From Geofilum rubicundum JCM 15548 (lineage in GTDB: Bacteria; Bacteroidota; Bacteroidia; Bacteroidales; Marinilabiliaceae): a stretch of 54,632 nt of DNA. The translations under genes were made by a program, and so were the position numbers. Each line of letters opens with the position of its first letter. Positions within the stretch are counted from its first letter, which is position 1. Below are positions 46,442 to 54,632 of the stretch, in pieces. The notes below the pieces were generated by a model that saw nothing but the letters and a program-made list of their open reading frames with translations, had not been told where the DNA came from and did no database searches. The stretch covers positions 1 to 54,632 of the forward strand of contig NZ_BAZW01000028.1 in assembly GCF_000974365.1 (NCBI RefSeq). Direction: 5' to 3'.

Positions 46442-49396
46442 ATGAATAAGTCTTTACTATTCCTGCTGGTATGCTATTTGTTTATAAATCCTGAATTGTA
46501 TTCTCAAGGGTTTATCCACCCCGGATTGTTGCATAAGGAAGAAGATTTTGAACGAATAAAGTCCCAATTGGCAGAGGGGCATCCGGCTGTTGTTCAAGGC
46601 TACGAAAATCTTAAGGCCAACGAATGGTCGCAGTCGAATGTAGGCACCTGGCCCACCGAAACAATAAAGCGGGGTATTGCCGGTGATGAAAATTACATGA
46701 ATGCCGCCCGGGGAGCAGCGGCAGCTTACCAGAATGCTCTACGCTGGAAAATAAGTGGCGAACAGGCCCATGCCGACAGAGCTGTATATATTTTAAATGC
46801 CTGGGCATCCACCTGTACAGGGATTCATGGAAATACCAATATGTCATTGGCAAGTGGGATATACGGTTACGAATTTGCCAATGCGGCCGAGCTGATGCGC
46901 GACTATGAAGGTTGGGAGCGTTCAGATTTTAAAAAGTTTCAGGAATTTATGATGCGAGTGTTTTATCCCACGGCCATTGACTTTTTGAAAAGACGTCATG
47001 ATACTTGGGGGAGGGGATTCCCGGGTCATTACTGGGCCAATTGGGGTTTGTGTAATGCATTGACTGTGATGAGTATTGGTGTTTTGTGTGACGATGTATT
47101 TGTTTACAACCAGGGCGTCTCTTTTTACAAATACGATAAAGTGGGAACGTTCACTGAAAATCGTGAATCGCCTGTTGAAAATGATGGCTTGAACGAGTTT
47201 TTGGGTAATCTGGTACCCATCCTTTATGCGGATGAAAGGGGACCATTTGGCTTTTTGGGCCAATGTCAGGAATCAGGTCGCGATCAGGGACATTCAACCA
47301 TGTCCATGGGACTGGCCGTGGATATATCACAAACAGGCTGGAACCAGGGGGACGATCTGTTTGCCCATATGGACAATCGCCTCGTGGCCGGATTGGAATA
47401 TGTCGCCGCCTACAATTCTGGGGTGGATGAGCTGCCATGGGCTGAGTATAGGTACCGCAGTGTAGGAACCGCGGCTCACCTGGCTTGGATACAAACCTGG
47501 AACAATGAACACGCCAGAGGTCAGTTTCGCCCTTATTGGGACAGGGTTATTGGTCACTACTCTGGAATAAAGGGTATTGTCATGCCTTTTTCTGAAGATA
47601 TGAGTAATTTGGTGGTAGCTGACGCCGGAGGCAGTGGTGGAACAAGCGGGGGATACGATCATCTGGGCTATTCCACCCTCACCAGTACCCGCCCGGCTGT
47701 CACTACGGACATGGCTCCCACCACCATACATTCAACCATCAATTATCAGGGTGAAACGGTGGAGCGGGGTGAATTGATGAATGTAGTTCCCGGAAGTGCT
47801 TTGAAATTTATTCCTGTTTTGCCTGATGGAGAAGTCGATACCGGAATTTGGGAATGGAACACAGGGGTTACCGGCAAAGATTTGGAAATCACTGCTGACA
47901 GTAGTGGCCTTTACAGGGTTTACTATACCAATTCCCGGGGGATAACCAGTACTCAGTTGTTTAGTGTGGCTGTGGATGGAGACGCGTGGCCAGATGCCTA
48001 TACTACTTTTATAAAAGTGGACGGTGAAATAGTCAATGATAGCACCATAACCGTTCCCCAGTTTTCTCAATTTGAATTGCGGGTGGAGTCGTCGTCCCGG
48101 CAATCAACTTATGAATGGAGTACAGGAGAAACATCGCCTGCCATTTTTGTGGAAGTGGATAATACAGACCAGATTATTTCAGTTGTTGGAACAAATCAGG
48201 CAGGTGTAGAGGTCCAAATAAACTTTCATATTAAGGTCGGAAACGTTGGGCCAGGTTATACGGTTAATAATGGGCCCATTCAAAACGGTAGTCAAGTGGT
48301 TGTTTTAGCCGGACAATCCCTTGAACTTATACCCGTGTTAAAACCCGGGGTGGAAGGTGGGACCTGGACCTGGAGCGACGGGAGTAAGGACGCAACGAAA
48401 GGATTGGACAACGTGGAAGCTTCTTCGGAAATTTCGGTTAGTTATGCTTACGAGGGAGAAGTATATACAGTCGATTATCAGATTTTTGTGTTGCCATTTG
48501 CCGGTGCCCATGGGTATTGGCCCATGGATGAAGATGAGGGAAACGTTGTTCATGATATCTGGGCCGGTAAAGATGCTCTAATGAACCTGGGAGGATGGAC
48601 CAATGGAATGGCCAACAGCTGTATTTCATTAATGGGCTACTCCACTTCTTACATTCAGCTACCCACAGGATTTATCAGTTCTTTAGATGATTTTACCATT
48701 GCTATTTGGGTGAAACCCGATGCACTGGAGAGCTGGAGCCGTGTGTGGGATTTTGGAAGAGGGACGGATTTCAATATGTTTCTGACGGCCAGTGCTGAAG
48801 GGAATAATAATTCTTTTCGCTTTGCCATTAAGGCCGGAGGCGCTGAGGAGCAAATTAACACTTCTCATGTGCTGGAGATGGGAAAATGGAGCCATTTAAC
48901 CGTGACCAGGACAGGCAATGTGGGGGTGATGTATCTTAATGGTGAAGAAGTCGGACGTAACCCTAATATGACGCTCTTTCCATCGGATTTGGGATTAACG
49001 GACCAGAATTATTTGGGTAAATCGCAATGGCCCGATCCCATGTTTAAAGGGGCTGTTGATGAACTTCGCATATACAGCAGGGCTTTGAGTCAGAGTGAAG
49101 TCGAGGCAGTTAAGAACCATGCACTTGTAGGCACAAAAACCGAAAAGATGGTTGAGATGGATTGGAAGTTTTTCCCAAATCCGGTGAAAAATAAGTTGAT
49201 GTTGGAGCTGGGCCATGGACCAGCAGCTGAAGTTGAGATCAATGTTATGGATATAAGTGGATCAACCCGGGTTTTGGAGGTTAAGCAGGAAGCCCAACAC
49301 CTTATTGTTGATATGCGGGAGCTGCCCGCTGGCATTTACTTTATTGAAATCCTTAGTAACGAAGCACGTCTGGTGAAAAAGGTTGTCAAGAAATAA
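46442..49396 (+). CDS. Secreted alginate-lyase-like LamG protein with T9SS tail
   Basis: A 984-residue secreted protein. Signal peptide 1-22; residues ~25-420 form an alpha-helical alginate-lyase-like domain (PF05426 type) with conserved Asn/His/Tyr stretches (GHYWANWGLCNALTV, CQESGRDQGHSTMSMG, LPWAEYRYRSVG). Then come three Ig-like repeats sharing a WxWxTG core, a LamG domain (~690-885, YWPMDEDEG...ELRIYSRALS) and a C-terminal type IX secretion domain (WKFFPNPVKNKLMLEL to the end). It should act at the cell surface on an acidic polysaccharide. The neighbouring fucose genes hint at a fucosylated or sulfated substrate. ATG 46442 starts the signal peptide. Confidence 0.78.
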   Translation: MNKSLLFLLVCYLFINPELYSQGFIHPGLLHKEEDFERIKSQLAEGHPAVVQGYENLKANEWSQSNVGTWPTETIKRGIAGDENYMNAARGAAAAYQNALRWKISGEQAHADRAVYILNAWASTCTGIHGNTNMSLASGIYGYEFANAAELMRDYEGWERSDFKKFQEFMMRVFYPTAIDFLKRRHDTWGRGFPGHYWANWGLCNALTVMSIGVLCDDVFVYNQGVSFYKYDKVGTFTENRESPVENDGLNEFLGNLVPILYADERGPFGFLGQCQESGRDQGHSTMSMGLAVDISQTGWNQGDDLFAHMDNRLVAGLEYVAAYNSGVDELPWAEYRYRSVGTAAHLAWIQTWNNEHARGQFRPYWDRVIGHYSGIKGIVMPFSEDMSNLVVADAGGSGGTSGGYDHLGYSTLTSTRPAVTTDMAPTTIHSTINYQGETVERGELMNVVPGSALKFIPVLPDGEVDTGIWEWNTGVTGKDLEITADSSGLYRVYYTNSRGITSTQLFSVAVDGDAWPDAYTTFIKVDGEIVNDSTITVPQFSQFELRVESSSRQSTYEWSTGETSPAIFVEVDNTDQIISVVGTNQAGVEVQINFHIKVGNVGPGYTVNNGPIQNGSQVVVLAGQSLELIPVLKPGVEGGTWTWSDGSKDATKGLDNVEASSEISVSYAYEGEVYTVDYQIFVLPFAGAHGYWPMDEDEGNVVHDIWAGKDALMNLGGWTNGMANSCISLMGYSTSYIQLPTGFISSLDDFTIAIWVKPDALESWSRVWDFGRGTDFNMFLTASAEGNNNSFRFAIKAGGAEEQINTSHVLEMGKWSHLTVTRTGNVGVMYLNGEEVGRNPNMTLFPSDLGLTDQNYLGKSQWPDPMFKGAVDELRIYSRALSQSEVEAVKNHALVGTKTEKMVEMDWKFFPNPVKNKLMLELGHGPAAEVEINVMDISGSTRVLEVKQEAQHLIVDMRELPAGIYFIEILSNEARLVKKVVKK

Positions 49397-49410
49397 TTTT
49401 CCTGACAACC
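49381..49410. terminator. Terminator between converging genes
   Basis: GGTTGTCA (49381-49388) pairs with TGACAACC (49403-49410). The stop codon of the lyase gene lies in the loop. It separates it from the fucosidase gene that converges from the other strand. Confidence 0.55.
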
Positions 49411-49428
49411 CGATTTTTCCGATTGACC

Positions 49429-51098
49429 TTACAACGCGCCTTCAATCTTTAACACAACCACGCCTTCTCCTTCAAAATCAACAGACAAACCTTCCTTTTT
49501 TTGTTTCCAGGTCGGGGTTTTGGTAGCCCCCAATTGAGAGATTTGTTTGATTTTCCGTCCATTTAATAATGGAGAATCCTTTGCAAGGGAGGCGATGTTT
49601 ACAGTGGTGGTTCCCTTGGAATCCATTACGATGGCATACAAAACGTCGCCTTTGGTGGTGAAGCGGATGTCCTCATTGGTGTAATGGCCACTGCCGGGCT
49701 CGTTAAATCCCTGGCCTTTCATGGCAGAACCTTTAACCGACGGACCTTCACCAAAGACTTTCCAGGGGCGGGTGTCAAAAACACTTTCACTATTAACGGA
49801 CATCCATTCACCTATTTCCTCTACGATTTTTTCGGCTTTGTCATCGATGGAACCGTTTCCTCGCAAGGGAACACTTAATAATAGATTGCCGTTTTTGCTC
49901 ACGATGTCCATCAGCAATTGAACAACCAGTTGACTTTTTTTATAGCCATCCCGGTTATACAATCCCCGGTCGTAGTGCCAGCCGCCCAGACAGGTGCAGC
50001 ATTGCCACGTATAAGGCAGGATCTCGTTGGGGATGCCTTTTTCTATGTCCCAAACAATGGCTTTGCGTTGGTCTTCTGACAAGATTTTACCAAAAACAAC
50101 GGCGTTCAGCTGCCCGTCGTGCCATATGGCATTTCGGTTGTAGAAGTTGGCCGTGAATTGTAGTCCGGCATCACTGACTGGCCAAAGGGGCAGGCAGTAT
50201 CGTCAAAGTAGACCAGGTCTGGTTGATACTTGTTGATCATATCCATGGCTCGGTTGTAAAAATTATCACTATAAGCCTGATCAGGTAAACTGGCTCCCTT
50301 CCACCAGTTCCACTGACTATGGATGGTTCCCAGATCTTCCCATCCTTCACTGTGGGGATGGCTTTGGGCATAAAGTTCCTGGGGGTCATACCCTTCCCAC
50401 CAGGTGCCAACACCATCCTCGAGTGTTAAATGACCGTCGTAGGGGATGCCTTCTTTTTCCCCCTTACTGTCGGCTCCGCGAGAGGGCTCATACCAAGTCC
50501 AGGCATGGGCCGAGTGTATGCTCAGGCCCAAAGGGAGATCAAACTTTCGGGCCGCTGCTGCCCAACCGGCTATTAAGTCTTTTTTGGGTCCCAGATTAAC
50601 GGCGTTCCATGCCTGGTATTTACTGTCCCATAAGTCGAAGTTATCATGGTGATTGGCCATGGCAAAGAAGTACTGAGCACCCGCCTTTTTGTATAAGGCC
50701 ACCAATTTTTCAGGATCCCACTGGTCGGCTTTCCAGTCGTTGATCACATCCTTAAACCCAAATTCTGAGGGATGACCGTACTTTTCTAAGTGGTAATTAT
50801 ATTGCCAGTGCCCTTCAGAATACATGTGTCGCGCGTACCAGTCGCCCGCTTCGGGCTGACTCTGAGGGCCCCAGTGCGCCCATATCCCAAATTTGGCATT
50901 TTTATACCACTCGGGCACTTTATATTGCCTTAAAGACTCCCAAGTGGGTTCAAAGACTCCTTCTGCCATGGGTTCCCTGGAAGTGTCCACTTTTACCTCG
51001 GGTACTTCATCGGATGAAATAACGACCTGAGCAGGTAAGATGTTTTTAATCAAGAATACACAAATAAGGGACAGCAGGATTGTTTTGGATACTTTCAT
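49429..51098 (-). CDS. GH29 alpha-L-fucosidase, frameshifted
   Basis: Exported alpha-L-fucosidase releasing L-fucose from glycans. Signal peptide 1-23; catalytic-domain motifs KFGIWAHWGPQSQPEAGDWY, AKYFF-like FFAMANHHDNFDLWDSKY and the nucleophile region PDLVYFDDTACPFG. As sequenced the first frame stops at 50106. Restoring one base at 50182-50183 (CCC) continues it as PVSDAGLQFTANFYNRNAIW into the intact frame to 49429. That part carries NGNLLLSVPLRGNGSIDDKA and the C-terminal beta domain. Restored length is about 556 residues. Last in the FucP-AKR-dehydrogenase-fucosidase operon. Confidence 0.88.
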
Positions 51099-51156
51099 GT
51101 CAATGGTTTTTTATATTAAGTATATCAAATTATCACGGTGAATGGGATGGTTTTTA

Positions 51157-52217
51157 TTAGCCTTCTTCATCAAACACGATGGCTACTTTGCCACATTTGC
51201 CTTCATTCATTAGCTGGTAGCTTTATCGGCTTCGTCGAGAGAGAAGCGATGGGTCACCAGATCCTCTGGATGAATGCCCCATCTGACGAGTCTTTCTACG
51301 AGTTCTTCCATGCGCCAGACATTGGTCACCCAGGAGCCATAGATGGTGATTTGGTCGTGAATGATGTCGGCACTGGGATTGAATTCCACGGTACCTCCTT
51401 CGCCAATCATGACCATCTTGCCCCATTTTCGGGTGGCTCTGATACATAGTTGACGGCCCAGGGTATGACCTGAGCAATCCACGGTCTTTTCAAAGCCCTT
51501 TTTTTGGTAGGTGGTGGCCATCACCTGCTCCAGGGTGTCGGTACCCGAAACGAAGGTGTGGTTGGCCAGACCTAATTCTAAAGCCAAATCACATCTTTCC
51601 TGGATGGTATCCACCCCAACCAGATGCTGGGCGCCCAAGGCTCTGGCAAGCATAAGCGTGGCCAGTCCAACCGGTCCAAGACCCACCACCAGCACCGCAT
51701 CGTTGCCGGAAATACCAATTTTCTCCAACCCTTCATAGACTGTTCCAAAGCCACAGGCGATTTGTGCGCCATCGGTATAAGTCAATTCGTCCGGGAGCCA
51801 TACGCAGTCTTTTTCTTCGGCCACCAGGTAGGGCGCCATGCCGCCATCCCGCTGCCAGCCATAGGCCTGGCGGGTGGGACTGGAACATGAAATCATATAG
51901 CCTCTGCGACAATCGTTGCAAACGCCGCAGCCTGAGATGTGGTAAATGACCACCCTGTCGCCTTCTTTGAAGCGCTTGGTGTTGGCGCCGCAGGCGACAA
52001 TCTGTCCGCAGGGCTCGTGACCGGCAATTTTATTCTGGTAGGCTTCGGGGCCTTTTCCCAGATGCTCTCTGTAAATGGCCCGAATATCGCTGCCACAAAT
52101 GGTGGAGGCTTTCATTTTTATCAGAACCTCACCCGGACCGGGCTGCGGAACATCTACTTCTCTGAATTCAACAGTGCTGTTGCCCGGTAAATAGGCGGCT
52201 TTCATTTTTGTTTCCAT
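51157..52217 (-). CDS. Zinc-dependent alcohol dehydrogenase, frameshifted C-terminus
   Basis: Medium-chain zinc dehydrogenase of the threonine/sorbitol dehydrogenase type. Seen: catalytic-zinc Cys in STICGSDIRAI, the structural-zinc set GCGVCNDCRRGYMISC, and the nucleotide loop VLVVGLGPVGLATLMLARAL. As sequenced it stops at 51210 after DEADKATS. Restoring one base at 51219 gives KAYQLMNEGKCGKVAIVFDE and a stop at 51157. The start is set at ATG 52217; ATG 52277, directly after the stop of the aldo/keto reductase, is an alternative. In a fucose locus it may oxidise L-fucose or act on lactaldehyde. Confidence 0.8.
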
Positions 52218-52277
52218 TATTTCAGTTTCTTTCGTTTTATTCTGGGATGATGGGGACTTATTGGGTAATGGTTCCAT

Positions 52278-53282
52278 CTAAATCCCACAAATCCTCCAGC
52301 CTTTGGCACTCTCCCATAAAAAGACCTGTCCCTTAATGAGTCGGCAGTTTTTATCGATGTCCGCGATTTGCTGCATTTCTTCCGAAGTGATGGGTGCGCC
52401 GGTGGTGGCTTTCAGATTGCTGGTGATTTTGGCGGGTGATACCGAGAAAGGAAGCACCACCTGGCCTCTTTGAATGCCCCACTTGATGCAGACTTCAGCC
52501 GGATGGATGTTTAACCTTTTGGCTATTTTGACGATGACGGGATCTTCAATGTCCACGGTGTCACTCTCGCTGCGGTCGCGTTCGGGTCGTTTGGGAGAAC
52601 CAATGGGTGAATATCCGATCGGCTGAATGTCATTCTCAACCATGTAATCCAACAACGCTGGTTGTTGGAAATGGGGATGCAATTCCATTTCATTGACCAC
52701 CGGCTTTATATGGGCATCTTGAAGCAATAGTTCCATTTTTGGGATGGTCATATTGGAGGTGCCAATGGCTTTCACCCAGCCCCTGGCCACCAACTGTTCC
52801 ATTTGACGCCATACCGACATGTAGGCTTCGTGCCTGTAGGGGCGGGAAGCCGGATTGCGGGCATCGCCATCGCAGCCCGGGGCATGGTAGTTGGGAAAGG
52901 GCCAGTGAACCAGGTACAAATCCAGATAATCCAACTGCAAATCCTTCAGGGATTTTTCACAGGCAGCGACCACTTCGCCTGCGCCATGGGCATCATTCCA
53001 AACTTTGGAGGTTATCCAGAGTTCGTCGCGACGCACAACACCCTCTTTAATCAATTGGGCCAGGACACGACCAATCTCTGCTTCATTCATATAAACCGAA
53101 GCACAGTCGATGTGCCGGTAACCCTGACGGATGGCAAAATCCACCGCTTCGGCAATTTCCTGCGCATCGTAATTGTCCGAGCCAAAAGTCCCCAAACCAA
53201 TGGCTGGTATCTGTTGGCCATTGCTTAGCCTTCGTTTGGGAACGCTTTCCGCCAGAGCGGATGCCTTTTGTTCATTTTTCAT
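52278..53282 (-). CDS. Aldo/keto reductase of the fucose operon
   Basis: A 334-residue cytoplasmic aldo/keto reductase with catalytic D59, Y64, K93 and H126 (LVHWPFP) and a ~20-residue N-terminal extension. An inserted loop (PNYHAPGCDGDARNPASRPY) follows the His. It lies 1 base after fucP and touches the dehydrogenase gene, so all are one transcript. A sugar or lactaldehyde reductase role is plausible; lactaldehyde is the end product of fucose breakdown. Substrate unproven. Confidence 0.85.
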   Translation of the reverse strand: MKNEQKASALAESVPKRRLSNGQQIPAIGLGTFGSDNYDAQEIAEAVDFAIRQGYRHIDCASVYMNEAEIGRVLAQLIKEGVVRRDELWITSKVWNDAHGAGEVVAACEKSLKDLQLDYLDLYLVHWPFPNYHAPGCDGDARNPASRPYRHEAYMSVWRQMEQLVARGWVKAIGTSNMTIPKMELLLQDAHIKPVVNEMELHPHFQQPALLDYMVENDIQPIGYSPIGSPKRPERDRSESDTVDIEDPVIVKIAKRLNIHPAEVCIKWGIQRGQVVLPFSVSPAKITSNLKATTGAPITSEEMQQIADIDKNCRLIKGQVFLWESAKGWRICGI

Positions 53283-53283
53283 A

Positions 53284-54564
53284 CTAACGGGATGATTGCT
53301 TTTGTAAATGGGCCGTCACCAGACCAAAACGGGCAATGACCACAAAACAGATGAAGGGTAGGATGAATGAAAAATTCACCGCTGGTAAGCCCAACACCGA
53401 TTCCAAATCAATGATCATACCCTGCAGAGGTGGCATAAGCGCTCCGCCCACAATGGCCATTACCAGACCGGCTGCCCCAAGCGTGGTGTCTTCGCCAATC
53501 CCTTCGAGTGAAATGCCGTAAATGGTCGGGAACATCAGCGACATGAAGGCCGATGTGGCGACCAAAGCGTACAAGCCACCCATCCCCTGGATAAAAATGG
53601 TCCCGGCGATGGTCATCATACCCCCCATGGCAAAGGCCATCAACAATTTTCGGGCGTTGAAAAAGCGCATCAAAAAGGTGCTGACAAAACGGAACAGGAT
53701 GAAAAGCCCCATGGCCACCATATTGTAACGCTGTGCTTCCGCTTTCGATAGCCCCAGGTTCTCGGCATAGTGAATGATGAAGGTCCAGCACATAATTTGC
53801 ACACCCACATAAAATATCTGAGCAATGACGCCTTGTCGGTAAACCACATTTTTGTAAAGTCGCTGAAAGGAGGATTTTACCGACGATTGCGGGTTTTCGC
53901 TGCGGGTGTTGGGCATTTTGGCTACCAGAAAGAGAACAATCATTCCGATAACGACAAGGCCCAGGACGACGTAGGGGTTGCGGATAACGGCCAGGTCGTG
54001 GGTGCGGATGACCGACTTTTCGGCCAGACTCAGGGTTTCGAAAATTAAATCACCACTACTGTTGCGTAGGTCGGATTGTAAGGAGGCCAGAATGACCTGG
54101 GAGGCTATAAACATGCCAAATATGGAGCCCAGGGGATTGAAGGCCTGGGCCAGATTGAGTCTTCGGGTGGAGGTCTCCTCCGCGCCCATCGACAGAATGT
54201 AGGGGTTGGCCGTGGTTTCCAGAAAGGCCAGTCCGAAGGTTAAAATGTAGAGCGATGCCAGAAAAAAGCCAAACATTTCGAACTGGGCCGCCGGGATAAA
54301 AAGGAGGGCCCCTGTGGCATAGAGTACCAGTCCCAGGATGATGGCTTTTTTATAGCTGTATTTTCGCACAAATAAAGCGGCCGGAATGGCCATGGTGGCG
54401 TATCCGCCGTAAAAGGCCATTTGTATCAGCGCGGCTTTGGCATTGGATATCTCCATGATGGTGCGGAAGGCCGCGACCAGGGGATTGGTAATATCATTGG
54501 CAAAACCCCACAGGGCAAAGAGACTGGTGACAATGATAAAGGGCACGAGGTACCGTCTTTTCAA
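53284..54564 (-). CDS. fucP: L-fucose permease (FucP-type MFS transporter)
   Basis: A 426-residue MFS transporter with twelve helices and the FucP signature LWGFANDITNPLVAAF near residue 18, AFYGGYATMAIPAAL, and LETTANPYILSMG. By family it is an L-fucose/proton symporter in the inner membrane. First gene of the operon that also holds the aldo/keto reductase, dehydrogenase and fucosidase. The promoter must lie in the last ~70 bases of the window or beyond. Confidence 0.9.
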   Translation of the reverse strand: MKRRYLVPFIIVTSLFALWGFANDITNPLVAAFRTIMEISNAKAALIQMAFYGGYATMAIPAALFVRKYSYKKAIILGLVLYATGALLFIPAAQFEMFGFFLASLYILTFGLAFLETTANPYILSMGAEETSTRRLNLAQAFNPLGSIFGMFIASQVILASLQSDLRNSSGDLIFETLSLAEKSVIRTHDLAVIRNPYVVLGLVVIGMIVLFLVAKMPNTRSENPQSSVKSSFQRLYKNVVYRQGVIAQIFYVGVQIMCWTFIIHYAENLGLSKAEAQRYNMVAMGLFILFRFVSTFLMRFFNARKLLMAFAMGGMMTIAGTIFIQGMGGLYALVATSAFMSLMFPTIYGISLEGIGEDTTLGAAGLVMAIVGGALMPPLQGMIIDLESVLGLPAVNFSFILPFICFVVIARFGLVTAHLQKQSSR

Positions 54565-54632
54565 TTAGTTTTGGTTGAGACATGGTTGAAGTTGGTTTTT
54601 TGGGACTGATTAAATGATTTGTCGTTGAAGCC

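Overview
The window reads as part of a Bacteroidota chromosome, most likely from a marine or saline polysaccharide degrader close to Marinilabiliales; this is inferred from gene content, not from a marker gene. The signs are a type IX secretion C-terminal domain, TAnnTTTG-type promoter elements, SusR/AraC-style regulators, Bacteroidota-restricted families (a DUF6266-like protein, fused MoaC/MogA) and an L-fucose locus. No rRNA, intact tRNA, CRISPR array or insertion sequence was seen.

Layout. 1-1431: gene-free, hairpin-rich DNA in which three hairpins share a loop but have different stems. 1432-3486: a small lysis-like cassette (GH108 muramidase, holin-like protein, small membrane protein, DUF6266-like protein). 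3790-4221: an orphan receiver domain. 4380-15327: an AraC regulator diverging from a ten-gene plus-strand operon of mostly exported hydrolases and aldo/keto reductases with a carboxymuconolactone decarboxylase and a cupin. 15532-16880: two bacteriohemerythrins and a small conserved protein. 17117-18940: a tRNA-Pro 3' fragment beside an AbiE toxin-antitoxin pair with its own operator. 19106-20130: a thioesterase with a nonsense codon and a dioxygenase relic.

20125-33491 is one long minus-strand supra-operon. It runs from a TDT transporter through a membrane-bound molybdenum reductase module (NarI-like cytochrome, Nap/Nas-type catalytic subunit, four-cluster ferredoxin, Rieske protein, small membrane protein) into nearly the whole molybdenum cofactor pathway (MoaA, MoeA, MobA, MoaD, MoeB, MoaE, MOSC, MoaC-MogA), with TauE/SafE and HPP membrane proteins. 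Cofactor synthesis and the enzyme that uses it therefore sit on one transcript. A PAS protein follows at 33727-34194.

34375-39328 is a cobalamin block with two B12 riboswitches. One precedes a BtuB-like receptor, a DUF4198 protein and a PduO adenosyltransferase; the other precedes a Dph6-like ATP-pyrophosphatase. 39391-41711 holds a second AbiE pair bracketed by 48-bp imperfect direct repeats, with gene relics. 41771-54564 is an L-fucose locus: kinase, isomerase, AraC regulator, a large secreted lyase-like LamG protein, GH29 fucosidase, a zinc dehydrogenase, an aldo/keto reductase and the FucP permease.

A caveat covers the whole window. At least twelve genes are broken by a one-base deletion, nearly always the loss of one G/C from a run, while the rest of each frame is intact. 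I read these as sequence errors, annotate the genes across the shift, and give each shift position. Frame-restored products are inferences.
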